DNA from: Ichthyophthirius multifiliis
Lineage: Eukaryota > Ciliophora > Oligohymenophorea > Hymenostomatida
Direction of reading: 5' to 3'
Assembly (NCBI RefSeq): GCF_000220395.1
Contig: NW_004085892.1
Span: 55,051-119,050 of the forward strand
Length of the DNA stretch: 64,000 nt
The position numbers were made by a program, and so were the translations under genes. How positions within the stretch are numbered: position 1 is the stretch's first letter; each line of letters starts with the position of its first letter. Shown here one piece after another: positions 25,803 through 38,304 of this stretch. The notes under the pieces were generated by a model, which made no database searches, was not told the origin of the DNA, and saw only the letters and a list, made by a program, of their open reading frames with translations.

Positions 25803-27129
25803 TTTATAAAAAATATATTTATAAATAAATAAAAAAAAAAATATATACAATATTTTGAAATAAAATAGAAATTAAAATTTAAATTATTTTAAATATTAAA
25901 AAATAAATATTAAATTAAAAGTTTAAAATAATAAATATACAAAATTAAATATGTATTATAATATTTGAAAGAAAAATTTAAAAAATATATTTAATATTAA
26001 AAATTATAGATATTAATTTTTTAAAAAATTGTAAATATTTATAAATAAATTAAATAAAAATATATATATATATATATATAATATATATATATATATATTT
26101 ATCAATATTTATATACTTATATATATTTTTCTAAATATATACAATTATTATTATCATATAAAAGTAACTTATTTTATAATATCGAAAAAATATATAAATA
26201 TTATTCGATTTATTTTTATATTAAATGGATAAATTTAATTTTTATATATAATTAATTGTGATATTAAAATAAAAATTATATGATATAATAAAACTTCTCT
26301 GTTAAACTTTATATTATTTTAAATATAAAATGTATCTTTACTATTTATTTTTATCAGTTTTATAACAATTTTTTCTTAAAAATATGTTATTTAATAAATA
26401 AATTAATATTAAGTAAATATATATAATCATTTTTTTGTATATCGCATTTCAAATTAAGAACTATCTTTGATTATAGTGATTAAAATTATAAACTAACTAA
26501 TTCAGTAAAAAAATTAAGAAACTTAAAAAAATAAAAAATGAAATATTATGATAATTAAATATATATAAATTTTAAAAATAATAAATAAAGATAATAAATA
26601 TCTATTTATTTATATATATGTATATAATAAATAATATATAATTAATTATATATATTTTATATTGTAAATAATTTTATTTATGAAATAATAACTTTAAATA
26701 TTTTTTAAAGTTATTATATTTTATTATTATTATAAAATTTTTATTTAATTATTTCTTTATTTTTTTTTTATTTAAAAAATATTATATGAAATAAAAAAAA
26801 TGTATAAAAATTGAATTTTTTTTATTTTAATTGAATTTTTTAATATAAAAATAATAAATTTAATTTTTTTTTTTAATAAGTAAATTATAAAAATAATTAT
26901 AATTTTTAATTTTTTTTTGTTTAAATAATTATTATTAGAATTTTTTTTTAAAAAAAATATATAAAAATGTATCAGTTTTAAAAAATAGGATAAAGTGTTA
27001 TAAACTCATTAGACTATGTAAAATATTTATATTTTTAAATCAAAAAAAAGAAAGAAAATTATAATATAATATTAAACAGACGAATAATTAAATAAGTATT
27101 TCTTTTTTTTTAAAAAAAAAAAAATATAA
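25803..27129. other. Gene-free spacer, divergent promoter region
   Basis: Lies between the divergent MSH6 and CCDC17-like genes. A+T-rich with (TA)n near 26060-26105. A short frame from ATG 26968 (MYQFQKIGQSVINSLDY) could be a first exon of the downstream gene, but I cannot connect it with confidence. Confidence 0.4.
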
Positions 27130-28006
27130 ATTAATTTTGTTGCTAAAATATAAAAAGCAAATTAATTATAAAATACTTAATAAGGTTTCTTATAAGAATC
27201 TTTAGAAAACTAAACATTAAATTATTAAATATTACACAATAAAAATTAATTAACACTCCCAATTAATTAAAGAACATATTTTAAAAATTAATCATAGTAA
27301 TAATTAATAAATATAAAAATAATAATAAAAAAATTATTTATATATTTTTTTTTTTAATAAAAATAAAGAAATAATAAATTATATTAAAAAGAATATTTTC
27401 TTTAATATTTATTCAAATAAGAAGATGAATTAGTACTAGAAATGTTAAAATATGATTAAAATACACAAGAATATTAAAAAATAAAACAAAAATAAAACGA
27501 AATACAAAAAATTAAATAAATAACTTAATAAAGCTTAATAGAAGAGAAAATACAAGATATAAAAAATTCATAAAGTCTATATAATTATTATAAAACAAAT
27601 ACAAGAAATAACTCTATTTTAGTTGATTATTCAAATATTGGACAATCTTTTGTATAAAGAAATAATAATTATATACAAGCTGAAGGTTTTATGTTAATAT
27701 TTGATTTTATGGAAAACATTCCAGATAGTTTTTTTGAAATTTAAATTAAATATGGAGTTTTTAAGAAAGGATTGAGTTTAGATCCTTATATGAAGACTAA
27801 AATTTATGAATGTTAATTTGATAATTAAAGATAAGTTCAAGAGTGTGTTTTTGGAGAAAGTTAAAATATTAAAAATATAAATAATGACCCTAAATCAATA
27901 ATTTATTTTGAAATATTTTCAAATGATAAAAATATTATAAAACGTAAATTTTAAAAAAGAGTAATACATATAATATAAAATAATATATATATATGAATAA
28001 ATATAT

Positions 28007-28052
<46 letters not shown>

Positions 28053-29815
28053 ATATGTTTTTTATATAAATTCTAATAATAATTTATTTAAATTTTTAGT
28101 CATTTACTATGCATGAAATTTTTTTAAATAGTAAATAATTACATTCTGGAAAATTTAAATTACCTTTATATAGTGTTATAAATAATCCTTAATTATTAAT
28201 AGAATAAGGTTTAGAATAAATTGAAGATAGTTTTTTTTATATTAGAATTTGTCATCCTAATGATATTTATTTAGATTGTAATAATTAAATCTTTATAAAA
28301 TCATAATATAAAATATAATATTTTCATTTAAGATCTGTTTATTAAAATTTAGATGATAAAAAAATATAAAAATATTAAATTTCAATAGAAAAATAAAAAA
28401 AGGAATATTAACTAATATAAAAAAAAAAATTATAAAAAGAAGAAGAAAGACTTATTGAATTATAAAAAATAAATTAATAAAAACAAATTGATATTTAAGA
28501 ATAAGATTCTATTTAAGAATAATAAGAAAATAATGTATTTGAAAAATACTATATATATATATATAATTATTAATTATTAAATAAAAAAATATAAATTTAT
28601 TATATATATTTTTATATTTTATTTTTATTTATATATATTTTATATATATTTATAAATATTTTTTTTTTAAGGAATAATTTAATTTAAATTCAAATAATTA
28701 TTATTAAATTTTAAATTTTAAAGGCATTAATATTATATTATAATCTTTATTTAATATAGATTAATTATTAATTTATTAAATTACATGTGTTATTACTTTA
28801 TATGATGGTTTGAATATACTTTAAGATAATTTAGGTTGTATTTGTTAATAAAAAATATAATTTTTTAATTAATAATTTATTTAAAAAGCCATATTCGATA
28901 TAAATATCTAAGATATTTAATACAAATACTCATAATAATAATTAAAATAAATTTATATTCATATAAATTTATTTTGTAATACTAATTCTATTTGTTGGCT
29001 TATTTAACCTCTTTTTATTAAAATAAATTAATAATATGGAATTAATACTGGTGATTTTATAAATTATTTATTTATAGGCCCTTCAAAATAACCTCCGTTT
29101 AGCAAAAATTATATAAAATCAAATATTAAAATATAATACAGTATTAATTTTTACAATAATGATTGTAATGATTAAAACGATTCTTATTTATTAAAGTATT
29201 TTATTTTATAAATATATATTATATTTTTTTATATAATGTCAACTTTTTAAAAGATAAAATCCAATTTTAAAACAATAAATTTCTAATATTAATGCATAAT
29301 AAAGTTAACTAATTTAAGATATTCCTTTTTAATTATAAAAAACTTAAAGAGTTTAATAAAATATCATTATTGCTGTTTAATAATTGATTAATTTCCAAAA
29401 ACAATGTGAAGAAGTTCGACTAAAAGTTTATATTGTATGCAATAATGTAATTTTAAAAGATTAGAATAATAAAATATGTTAATTTTATGGAAATTTTCAT
29501 AATGTAGATAATAAATAGGTTTAGTTTTATGAAAAATACAATATTAATTTCGATATAAAGTTTTTGTAAGAAAAATATGAAAAAAAACTTGAATAAATAT
29601 TTATTATTTTTGAATTATTTAATGAAAACAATGAATAAATTTTATGGCTTTTCTTTAGATTATTAAATGATAATAAACAATTTAATTAAGGTGATTTCAG
29701 TAAAAAATTATATGAAATGCCTCAATTCGATTTAAATGAAATAAATTAAAATAATAATTTAAAATAATCTATATCAATACTTAATTTTATTATTAATTTT
29801 AACTAGAATGTGTGA
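27130..29815 (+). CDS. CCDC17-like protein with C2-type domains; 5' end uncertain
   Basis: Clear coding runs from about 27421; exons 27421-27960, 28100-28534, 28672-29195 and 29254-29815 (TGA 29813-29815) join in frame. A further likely coding stretch at about 27130-27300 (KANQLQNTQQGFLQESLENQ) is upstream coiled coil, but its splice could not be fixed. After a Gln/Lys coiled coil comes AEGFMLIFDFMENIPDSFFE and a C2-like sandwich ending HSGKFKLPLYSVINN and FFYIRICHPND. This matches the conserved second half of CCDC17 (GFLLFFDFL, then SGRWRLPL, then FLRLVNARD). A second similar beta domain occupies about 28690-29815 (EEVRLKVYIVCNNVILKD; LWLFFRLLNDNKQFNQGDF). CCDC17 is expressed in ciliated cells of animals; its biochemical role is not established. 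The family call rests on pattern by eye. Confidence 0.6.
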
Positions 29816-31197
29816 TTATATATTATAAAGATAAAAAATTTCGTAAAATATAAAAATATCTTTTTATAATTAAATAAAATATTTAGTATATTTAAAATTT
29901 AGATATATTGAAAAAATTATTTTTATGAATTATATATAATTTTAATAAAAAAATATAATTATACTTCAATAAATTTAATATTTTATTTTTTAAATCAATC
30001 TTTATATTAATATTTAATAAGATTTTTATTTTTTAAATAATAATATGCAGTTTTAATGTTTAATACGTAAAATTATTATGGTTAATATACGTATTATTAA
30101 AACTCTATGTTTAAATTTATAATATTTATTAAATAAAAAAAAAAATTAGAAAATAAAAATAATTAAATAAATATTAAATTTATTGTTATACAAAATATAT
30201 TATTTTAAATTATAATCTAAAAAATAAACTTTCTATTTATTTTTTTAATAAAATAAATATAATTAAATAATTATATTATATTTATTTTTATATTTGTAAT
30301 ATACTTAAACATTTTCTTATTTATAATAAAAAAATCAATATACTTATATATTAGCATGAATATATTAAATTTACATAAGCCTGTTTTCAGAAAATAAAAT
30401 ATAAATATTTTACAAAATTTTAAATATAATATAATAAATAAAACTCTAAATTAGAAAAAGCATTATATAGTTTATATAACATAAACAACTTTTTTAATTT
30501 TTAAAAGCCTTTTTTATATTCAACAAAAAATAAAAACATTTTTTTCAAGATTAAAATTTAATTAACAATAAACTATAAATAAATATATTATGCAAAAGGA
30601 ATTATATGAATATTTAAATGCTTAAATATGATATTATTTTAAATCAGCATTTTTTATTAGATTATAATTAAATGTTTTTTTTATTAAAAATTAACTCATT
30701 TTTCTATTTTAATGTACATTTTTAATGTTCAAAATAATCAATTAATGAAAAAAAAATATGTTATAAACCATAAAAAAGGGAATGTTAAAGATATTAGAAA
30801 AAAATTAAAATAATAAGAGTTAAATTTTAAAATTATTGAAGTATATATGAATAGTATAATGCTAGATTAATAAAGTAAGTTATAAAATGAATAAAAAATA
30901 AGAAACATTAAATAAAATCAATACTATCAAATCTTTATTTATAAAAATAAAAATTTTAAATCAATATTCCATATTCGTTTATTATTTCAAAAAATTAATT
31001 AATTTTTTGATAATTATATATTTTTTTTTTCCTTTTAACTATTTTTAATATTTTTTAGTAATTATTGCATTTTTTCTTGTATAATATTAAAAATATCTAA
31101 TTTTTTTTATAAATTTTTTTAAAAAACATAATATAATTTAATATATTTTAATAAAAAAAAAAATTAATAATAATACCAAATAAACTCAAATTTAAAA
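29816..31197. other. 1.4 kb gene-free spacer
   Basis: A+T-rich with no coding-like frame on either strand and no recognisable RNA gene. Confidence 0.5.
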
Positions 31198-32313
31198 ATG
31201 GGTTGTTTATTATCTTTTAATATACAATCCAATTAAGATAATAAATGCACTTAAAATAAATATTAATATTTATTACAAGAATCATTTGTACAAGATGAAT
31301 CATATTCAATTGATCATATAAATGACCAAAGATTTTATGGAATCCAAAAAAATGAAGAAACTTAAAAAATACTTAAAGATATATAATAAAGCATATCAAA
31401 AACTCAACTTGTAAATTTACACAATTTAAAGAGATTTTATATAAATTAGCTAAATAAGTTTAAAAGAGATAAAAAATAATATAATCTATATAAATAAAAA
31501 AATTAAGATAATATAATTGAAAATTCAGAAGCATTTTCATTAAAATAAAAGGAAAAATAATCATATCCTGAAGAATCGGATATGGGTATGAATAATTCAG
31601 GTTCTTCAGGAAACAAATCATAGCTTTTATTTGAATTATATGATAAAAATAGTTAGAATAAAGAAAAAACAAATAATTCAAATATTTTATATAAAAATGA
31701 AAATAATGCTAAAATAGATTTTATGAACCCAAATTAATTAATTTTAGAAATATAAAAATATTATTGTCTAAAAGATGATTAAATTAACTAAAATATTAAA
31801 ATAAAAATTATTATTAGTGAAAGGGAATTTTTTTCTTAATAGTTCCTACCTTCATGCGATAATATTATTAATTTCTAATAAATTTTTAGTCTAAATCTTA
31901 AAAAAAATGAGAGTGTGTTTTTCTTTGTATTAGTTAATAAAGATAATTAAATTATTTCTAATAAATAAACTTTTAGTTTGGAAGAAATCAAAGATTAAAC
32001 TATACATTCTAAGGTTATTGCATTTAGGTATTTTAAAAATACAAAAAATTTAGGAAAACTAAAATTTAGAGTTTAATATATTTAAGATATTGAATTATTA
32101 TAAAATAAATTAATTAATGAAGTTAATGCCATAATTTAAATGATTGATGGACATACTATAAGAATTAATGATATTAATGATTAAAAAATATATCCTTAAT
32201 ATGATGATAATTATTAAAGTATTTAATATTATTTTTAGAATCTTAATTAAAATGAAAATTAAAGTATGTAAGATATGTCAAGCTTTTTTGATAATTAATT
32301 TTATGTAAAATGA
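31198..32313 (+). CDS. C2-like protein with N-terminal myristoylation/palmitoylation signal
   Basis: Single exon of 371 residues from ATG 31198 to TGA 32311-32313. It begins MGCLLSFN, a classic Gly2 N-myristoylation start with an adjacent Cys for palmitoylation, so the protein is probably membrane-anchored. Residues 30-170 are polar and low-complexity. From about residue 180 a beta-rich unit reads like a C2 domain: LILEIQKYYCLKDDQINQNI, KIKIIISEREFF, FQQIFSLNLKKNESVFFFVL, VNKDNQ, and the closing LGKLKFRVQYIQDI. Calcium-ligand Asp residues are few, so calcium binding is doubtful. A role in membrane or phosphoinositide association is inferred only. No introns are needed. Confidence 0.7.
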
Positions 32314-32394
32314 TTATATATATTTATATTTCTATTTTTATTATAGATTTAAAAATAAAAAATTAATAGTTAATTTGTATAAAATTACATTTAT

Positions 32395-32439
<45 letters not shown>

Positions 32440-32463
32440 ATATTTATATTTTAATTTTATTTT

Positions 32464-34323
32464 TCATATATTTTTTAAAATTATTTAATCTATTCTTAAA
32501 ATTAAATATTATTTAATTATATTTGAAAATAAATTATATATTTAAATTATTAATTTTTAAAAATATAATACATATAAATTTTAATTATATTTATTTTTTA
32601 TTTAATAAATAATAATGTTGTAAATACTTTCAAATTATTTTTTTAATTAATAATAACACAAATAAAATAATTAAAAAAAATAAAAAAAAATTGTCCAATT
32701 ACAAATATTTAAAGTATTATTTTTTATTTGTATTTATTTTTTTTCCCAAAATTACTTACCAATCTTATTCTATTTTTTAATAATAAAATATAGACTTGTA
32801 ATATCTTTATGCAGAAATTATAAAATCATTAATTTTATTTAAAAATCTATTCTATTATCTTTCAAAAAGAAAATGTTGTCTCTAAGCATTACTTTCAGCG
32901 TATAAATTACTTAATATATTAGCATTACCTACCCAAGCCAATTTATGTTTATATAAAATAGCCTCTTAAACATAATTTAATTAATTTTATTTAATAACAT
33001 CAATCAAAAATTTTTAAGCAATAGCAAACTAAGCTATATTTGTTCTATCCAAGCAATCAATACAATTAGTTCTAATTAATGTTTTTTGCATGGAAATTAC
33101 TTAACATAATTTCTGATTATATTTTTCTAATTTAAAATAATTATTACTTTAAGATAATCTATTATTATAATAAAAAAGTTTGACCAAATCTTAATTTTTT
33201 TTATGTATTTATGAAATTCAAACCAAATAAATTAAATATTATTTTATTAATTTTTCAAATGTCCGATTATATATTAAAAATATAATCCCAAAATATATTA
33301 ATCACCCTTTCTATCAATTAAATTTAATATTTATAATTCTTAATAATCCTATATTATTTAAGATATATGTTTTTAACATATTTCTATATGATGGATTTCA
33401 TTTTCGTTATTTTATATATTTATTTTTGGTTAAGGTTTTTTTTTTTAATCTTAATTCCATTGTATTGGTATTGAACCACGAATTTATACATAACTATATA
33501 ATTTTTGGCAATTAATCTTTTTTTTATTTATTTATTTCAAATTTTATAATATGTAAATTTTATTTTATTACTTAAGATATTTGTATAATTAATTCTTATT
33601 AACTAGAGTTCGAGCAGTTTCCTTATTTATCAGCCCCTCTAGATTAAAATCTCATTCCTATTCTATTTCTATCTTTTCTACTAATTAATGCTAGTTAGAT
33701 TTAACAATTCTTTTTTTTAATTTAAATATAATATTTCTTTTCTTTTTATATAATTACAAATTAACGTTCATGTTATATATTAATATATCCACATATAAAT
33801 TTATCAACAATATTATAATGTTCAAAACTCTTAAAAAATTCCATAAAACAATAATTAAAACAATAATTATTATTTTAATTATTATATTTTGAAAAATTTG
33901 ATTAAAATGAATTTGTTAAATCATATGTTGGTGAAAAATAAAAACAGTTTTTCTAAATTAATTATTCAATTTTCTCAATTAAAATTAAATCATCTTAATG
34001 TAATCTAATTAATATATTTTTTTTAAAAATAATTTATTTAATGTAATCTAATTAATATTTTTTTTTTAATTTTTAATAATTTATTTAAAAATAAGCATTT
34101 ATATAACTTTTTGGATGGCTAAATTGCTAAAAATTTTAATTTTTGAATTTAATAAATCTAATTTTCATTTATATTTCCGATTTTAAGAGCTTTTTCAATT
34201 ATAATTAAATATTTATATTTTATCAATTGACAAACTCCATATATTCCTAATATTAATGATTTCTATTATTTTTATATAAATTATAAAGTATTTTTATTAT
34301 TTTCTTATATTAAACTGGTTCAT
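32464..34323 (-). CDS. SAC-domain phosphoinositide phosphatase with one frame break
   Basis: Reading downward from a tentative start at 34323: ILGIYGVCQLIKYKYLIIIE (SAC N-terminal strand), SPTYDLTNSFQSN, CGYINIQ, LALISRKDRNRIGMRFQSR then GADKQGNCSNS, intron, LYSYVQIRGSIPIQWNQD, LIDRKGDQYILGLYFQYI, FIWFEFHKYIKK, and the catalytic NCIDCLDRTN (CX5R(T/S)) followed by AQFAIAQKF. SAC phosphatases remove phosphate from PI4P, PI3P or PI(3,5)P2 on internal membranes. Between FHKYIKK and the catalytic motif the frame breaks at the T8 run 33195-33202; one extra base restores NQDLVKLFYY onward. The N-terminal exon junction near 33990-34100 contains a tandem duplication and is unresolved. Coding character fades below about 32740, though the frame formally stays open to a stop at 32464. 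Sac1 versus FIG4 type cannot be settled here. Confidence 0.75.
33995..34058. repeat. Two-copy tandem duplication in an intron
   Basis: The 21-base string starting TTAATGTAATC occurs at 33995-34015 and again at 34038-34058, a period of 43 bases, inside the presumed first intron of the SAC phosphatase gene. Confidence 0.8.
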
Positions 34324-34754
34324 ATAATATCTAATTATTTAAATTATGATTTAATTATTAGTTATTCAAATCTCTATATTAAAAAAATAAAAATAAAAAT
34401 ATAACATAAATTAATTATTTATTTTTATTTTTTATGAACATTGTAAATTTATTTTCGTTTATAATTAAAACATAAGAATCAAAAGAATAATAAATGAACT
34501 TTTATTAATTAATTTATTTTTATTCTATTATAGAGTTTTTTTTATCCATTTTTTAATTTATAAATTATATATTTAAGATATATAAAATAATTTTAGAAAT
34601 AAAAGTATATAGAATATAAAAAATAAAGTAATATATATTTTTTTTATTTATAAAAAATTGTTAAATATTTTTATAAAATATATAAAATATTTTCTTATAG
34701 AAAAAAACAGCAAATATTTTTATTAACTTTTTAAATTTTTTTTAAACAAAAAAT

Positions 34755-35817
34755 TCAAGATAATATCTTTTTAAATTCTTCAAAAGTAATTTTCTCATCT
34801 TTATTAATATCAAAAATATTAAAAATTTATTCCATTTATTTTTCATTCAGATCTTTATCAACAATACTAAATAATTTTTTTAGATCATTTATATTAAGAT
34901 AATAATTTTAATTAGAACTTTTCAAATTATTAAACATATTTTAAACATTTAAATTATTTTCCTTTATTAAATTTTAAACTAATTTTATTTTATTTTACAA
35001 ATTATCTTTATTTATATCTTTTTATTCCAATTCATTTAAAATCTAATAAAATTATTAATATGTCACAATTCCATTTTTTTTCTTATCGAAAATTTCAAAT
35101 ACACAATTAATTTCATATTTTTAAAGATCAATGTTTAAAATTTTTAATATTTATTAAAATTTTTATTAATTTAAAATTTCTTTAGACTCGTCATTATAAT
35201 TGCTATAAATAAAATTTAAATCAAAATTTTTATGTTTAAAAATTCCTTTTAAACTATTAAATATTTAAATTGTTTTTTATTCTATTTCTATATAATTTTA
35301 TTCATTTAAAATCATTTTAAACAATTAAATGCTTATTTATTTTTCATTTTAATTATTACTACTAGTTATTGTTTATTCACTTTATAGTTAATGAATTATA
35401 TTTTAAAATAAATAATTCGAATCATCTTTTGCAATCCTATTATCAATGCTTAATAGTAGTTAGTAAAATTAATCTTCATTTATAAAATCTTTATTAATTG
35501 TATTGTTATTATTATTATCATCTAAATAAGAATTTATTTATTTATTAGATTAAGTTATAACTTACTGAATTTAATACAAAATATATTTTGCTTTTTCGTC
35601 TAGAACTACTTGACTTTTAATACTACAAACTTCTAAACTTTTATAGCTTAATTATGAATTCAATTAGACTTAAATTAAGCTTTTCCTTTTAATTTAATTT
35701 AGATTAATAAAAATTATATATAAATTTAAATTATAAATATTTACTTTTATATTTAATCTAAATGAATTAAAGGATTAGAAAATATCTAATAAAAGTTAAA
35801 TAATTTAATTATTTGTA

Positions 35818-35873
<56 letters not shown>

Positions 35874-36733
35874 TTACTTCTTCCCAACTAATTCTTTTAT
35901 CTTCATTTAAAATAAGACACCTTGAAATAAAATCTTTTGTTTCTTTTTTAACAGGTTTATCATATGGAAATCTTAAAGGAATGCTTTAAATATTACTCAA
36001 AAATGATTGCAAATCTCTTGAAGGCCAAGGTCTCAAAATAAAAAAAAATTCTATATTAATTTTTTTTTTTTTTTTTTATAAAAAAATATATATATATTTT
36101 TATTTATCTTTACGTTTTTCCAAATAAAATTTCATAAAAAATTATTCCAATAGACCAAATATCAGCTTTTTAATTATATGATTAATGTTATAAAATTTAA
36201 GGCGACATATATAATTGTGTTCCTACAAAATCATTTAAAAATTCATTATTTTAATTATCGATTCTAGCTGCTAAACCAAAGTCACCAATTTTAATAATAT
36301 TATTGCTTTTCATTAATAAATTTTAAGGTTTTATATCTCTGTGGATATACCCTTTTTATACTATTTCTCGGAAACCATTTATTACTTAGCTTATTATTTC
36401 TATGCAATTAATCTCCTCTAGTTTTCCTCCCTTTTTTTACATATAAGTATCCAAGTCACCTCCTTCACAATATTCCATGAATAAATATGTTTGCGTTTCA
36501 GAAACGTAGGAATCTATTAATTTTACAATATTTTTATTATTAAGTGATTTCATAATATTTATTTCTAATTTTGCCTTCCTATTATAAAATTGTTAATTCC
36601 ATACCTTTACAGCTAACTTTTCGCCTGTTTTTATATTTTTACATTTATATACTTTCCCAAACATGCCTTAACCTAATAATTATTTTTTTTCCCACCTATA
36701 ATTTTAATGGGTAAATACTTATTAATAGTCCAT
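34755..36733 (-). CDS. Protein kinase (ULK-like) with C-terminal EF-hands
   Basis: Four exons in phase: 36114-36733, 35878-36031, 35745-35785 and 34755-35685; 581 residues. The kinase domain fills residues about 15-270: LLGQGMFGKVYKC (Gly loop), LAVKVW (Lys), CEGGDLDTYM, YIHRDIKPQNLLM, IGDFGLAARID, GTQLYMSPQIL, ADIWSIGIIFYEILFGKTPW and HPLI-like NPLIHLD at the end. The MSPQIL and GLIFYE-type signatures place it with the ULK-related kinases expanded in ciliates rather than with true CaMK/CDPKs. The C-terminal half is an Asn/Gln-rich linker followed by EF-hand-like helices: FEIFDKKKNGIVTYQQFY and FNIFDINKDEKITFEEF, the latter with a good calcium loop (D-N-D-K-T-E spacing). It is thus CDPK-like in layout, and probably calcium-responsive. 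It shares the minus strand with the SAC gene, 431 bp upstream. Confidence 0.85.
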
Positions 36734-36749
36734 TAAATTTTTATCTTCT

Positions 36750-36793
<44 letters not shown>

Positions 36794-37217
36794 TATTTTT
36801 AATAATGATATAGCTATTAATTTTTATATTTTATAATAATTAATTTTTAAAGCTTTATTTTTTATTTTTAAATTTTAAATTATTTAAATTTTTTTAATTC
36901 TTAAATAGTAAAAATTATAAACTTTTTTATTATAATTCATATATAATTTTTTTTTTATTACTTCTATTGATTTTTCATAAATATTATAGACCAAAATAAA
37001 TATAAATTTTAATTTTATTTTTAAACAAATGAGAAGATTAGAATTTTTTATTTATAATATTTTATTTTCTATATATAAATAGAAATTTTTTTAATTATAA
37101 TAAGCGTTTACTGAAAAATTAATTTATAAGTAAATTATTAGTATAGAATATATTTTTATATGGTATATATAAGCATTAATATTTTTTTAATATATTTATA
37201 TATTTTATATTAAAAAT
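36734..37217. other. Divergent promoter spacer
   Basis: Between the divergent kinase and unknown genes. Contains a (TA)n tract at about 36756-36790. Otherwise A+T-rich sequence without features. Confidence 0.5.
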
Positions 37218-37962
37218 ATGAAAAATAGTGTTTAGAGTAGTTAAGTAAATACCCCAGTAACAATTTCTCACTCAAGCTCTATTATATCTAATCAGGAAAT
37301 AATAAAGAATAATTTAAAACAAGAATAATTATTAAAATAAGATGAGGATGTATTACAAAAAGATAAAAATAAAAAAAAGCACAAAAAAAAATTACGTTTA
37401 AATCCACTTAGAATATTTGATAACGGCTTAAAGCCTTCATTAAATGATTAAGATAAATTGAAAAGACATTAATCTAATATTTATACTGAACTTAAATAAA
37501 TAAATCTTCCTTATATATAAAATTAACTTTTAGATATACAAAAAGATAAAAGCATAGACCCGTATTTAAGATAATTAAAATTTGATCATATTTAAATAGT
37601 AAATTTTTTTATAAATAACTAAATCAGTTTAATATATTTAATTAAATTAGTGTCAAAAAAAGTAAATTAGATCTGAAGAATATCTTAGATAATAAGAAGA
37701 ATATAATGAATAGTATTTTTAATATAAATATAATATAGATTTATAGGATGAATAAAATAAATATGCTATTTTTTAAAAATATGAATATCATCATAGATAA
37801 TATTTTTTTCAGCCATAATTTAATGTTTAAAATATAAAATTATATAAACCGGATTTAATTGAAAATTATTATTAAAATAAGTTTGTTAAAAATAATTTAA
37901 ATTAATATATTTATCAAGCGTAATGCCAAAGACCTAAATTAATGCATTTTATGTAAATTTGA
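37218..37962 (+). CDS. Uncharacterised basic protein
   Basis: Two exons, 37218-37598 and 37663-37962 (TGA), in phase; 226 residues. The N-terminus is Ser/Gln-rich and followed by a strongly basic patch (KDKNKKKHKKKLRLNPLRIF). The rest is Gln/Tyr-rich with short helices (SEEYLRQQEEYNEQYFQYKY) and a late HHRQYFFQPQFNVQNIKLY. There are no membrane segments or known catalytic motifs. The composition suits a structural or nucleic-acid/microtubule-binding protein, but no family was recognised. The frame, splice consensus (GTAAAT...AAAG) and codon composition support a real gene. Confidence 0.6.
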
Positions 37963-38304
37963 AAAAAATAATTGATTTAACAATAAAATAGTAATATTTT
38001 TTTATAGTAAAAAAAGTTTTATTTAGAGGTACTTTTTAAAAATTTTGTATTTAAATATTTATAAATTTTAATTTAAAAATAAATAAATAAAAAATTATTT
38101 AATTTTTGTTTATTTTAATATATTATATATTTGTTTTCTTTTATTTATTAAAAAAATAATTTATGAACTTAATTTAAATAAATTATATTTTTTTTATTTA
38201 TTTGTTTTTGCCACATTTATTTATTTATTTTGTTTATAAAACCAAATCTATATTATTAAAATAAAATAAAAATACAATTATATTTAATATGAAATTATAA
38301 AATA
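37963..38304. other. Spacer between convergent genes
   Basis: A+T-rich, with no coding frame or structured element. Confidence 0.5.
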
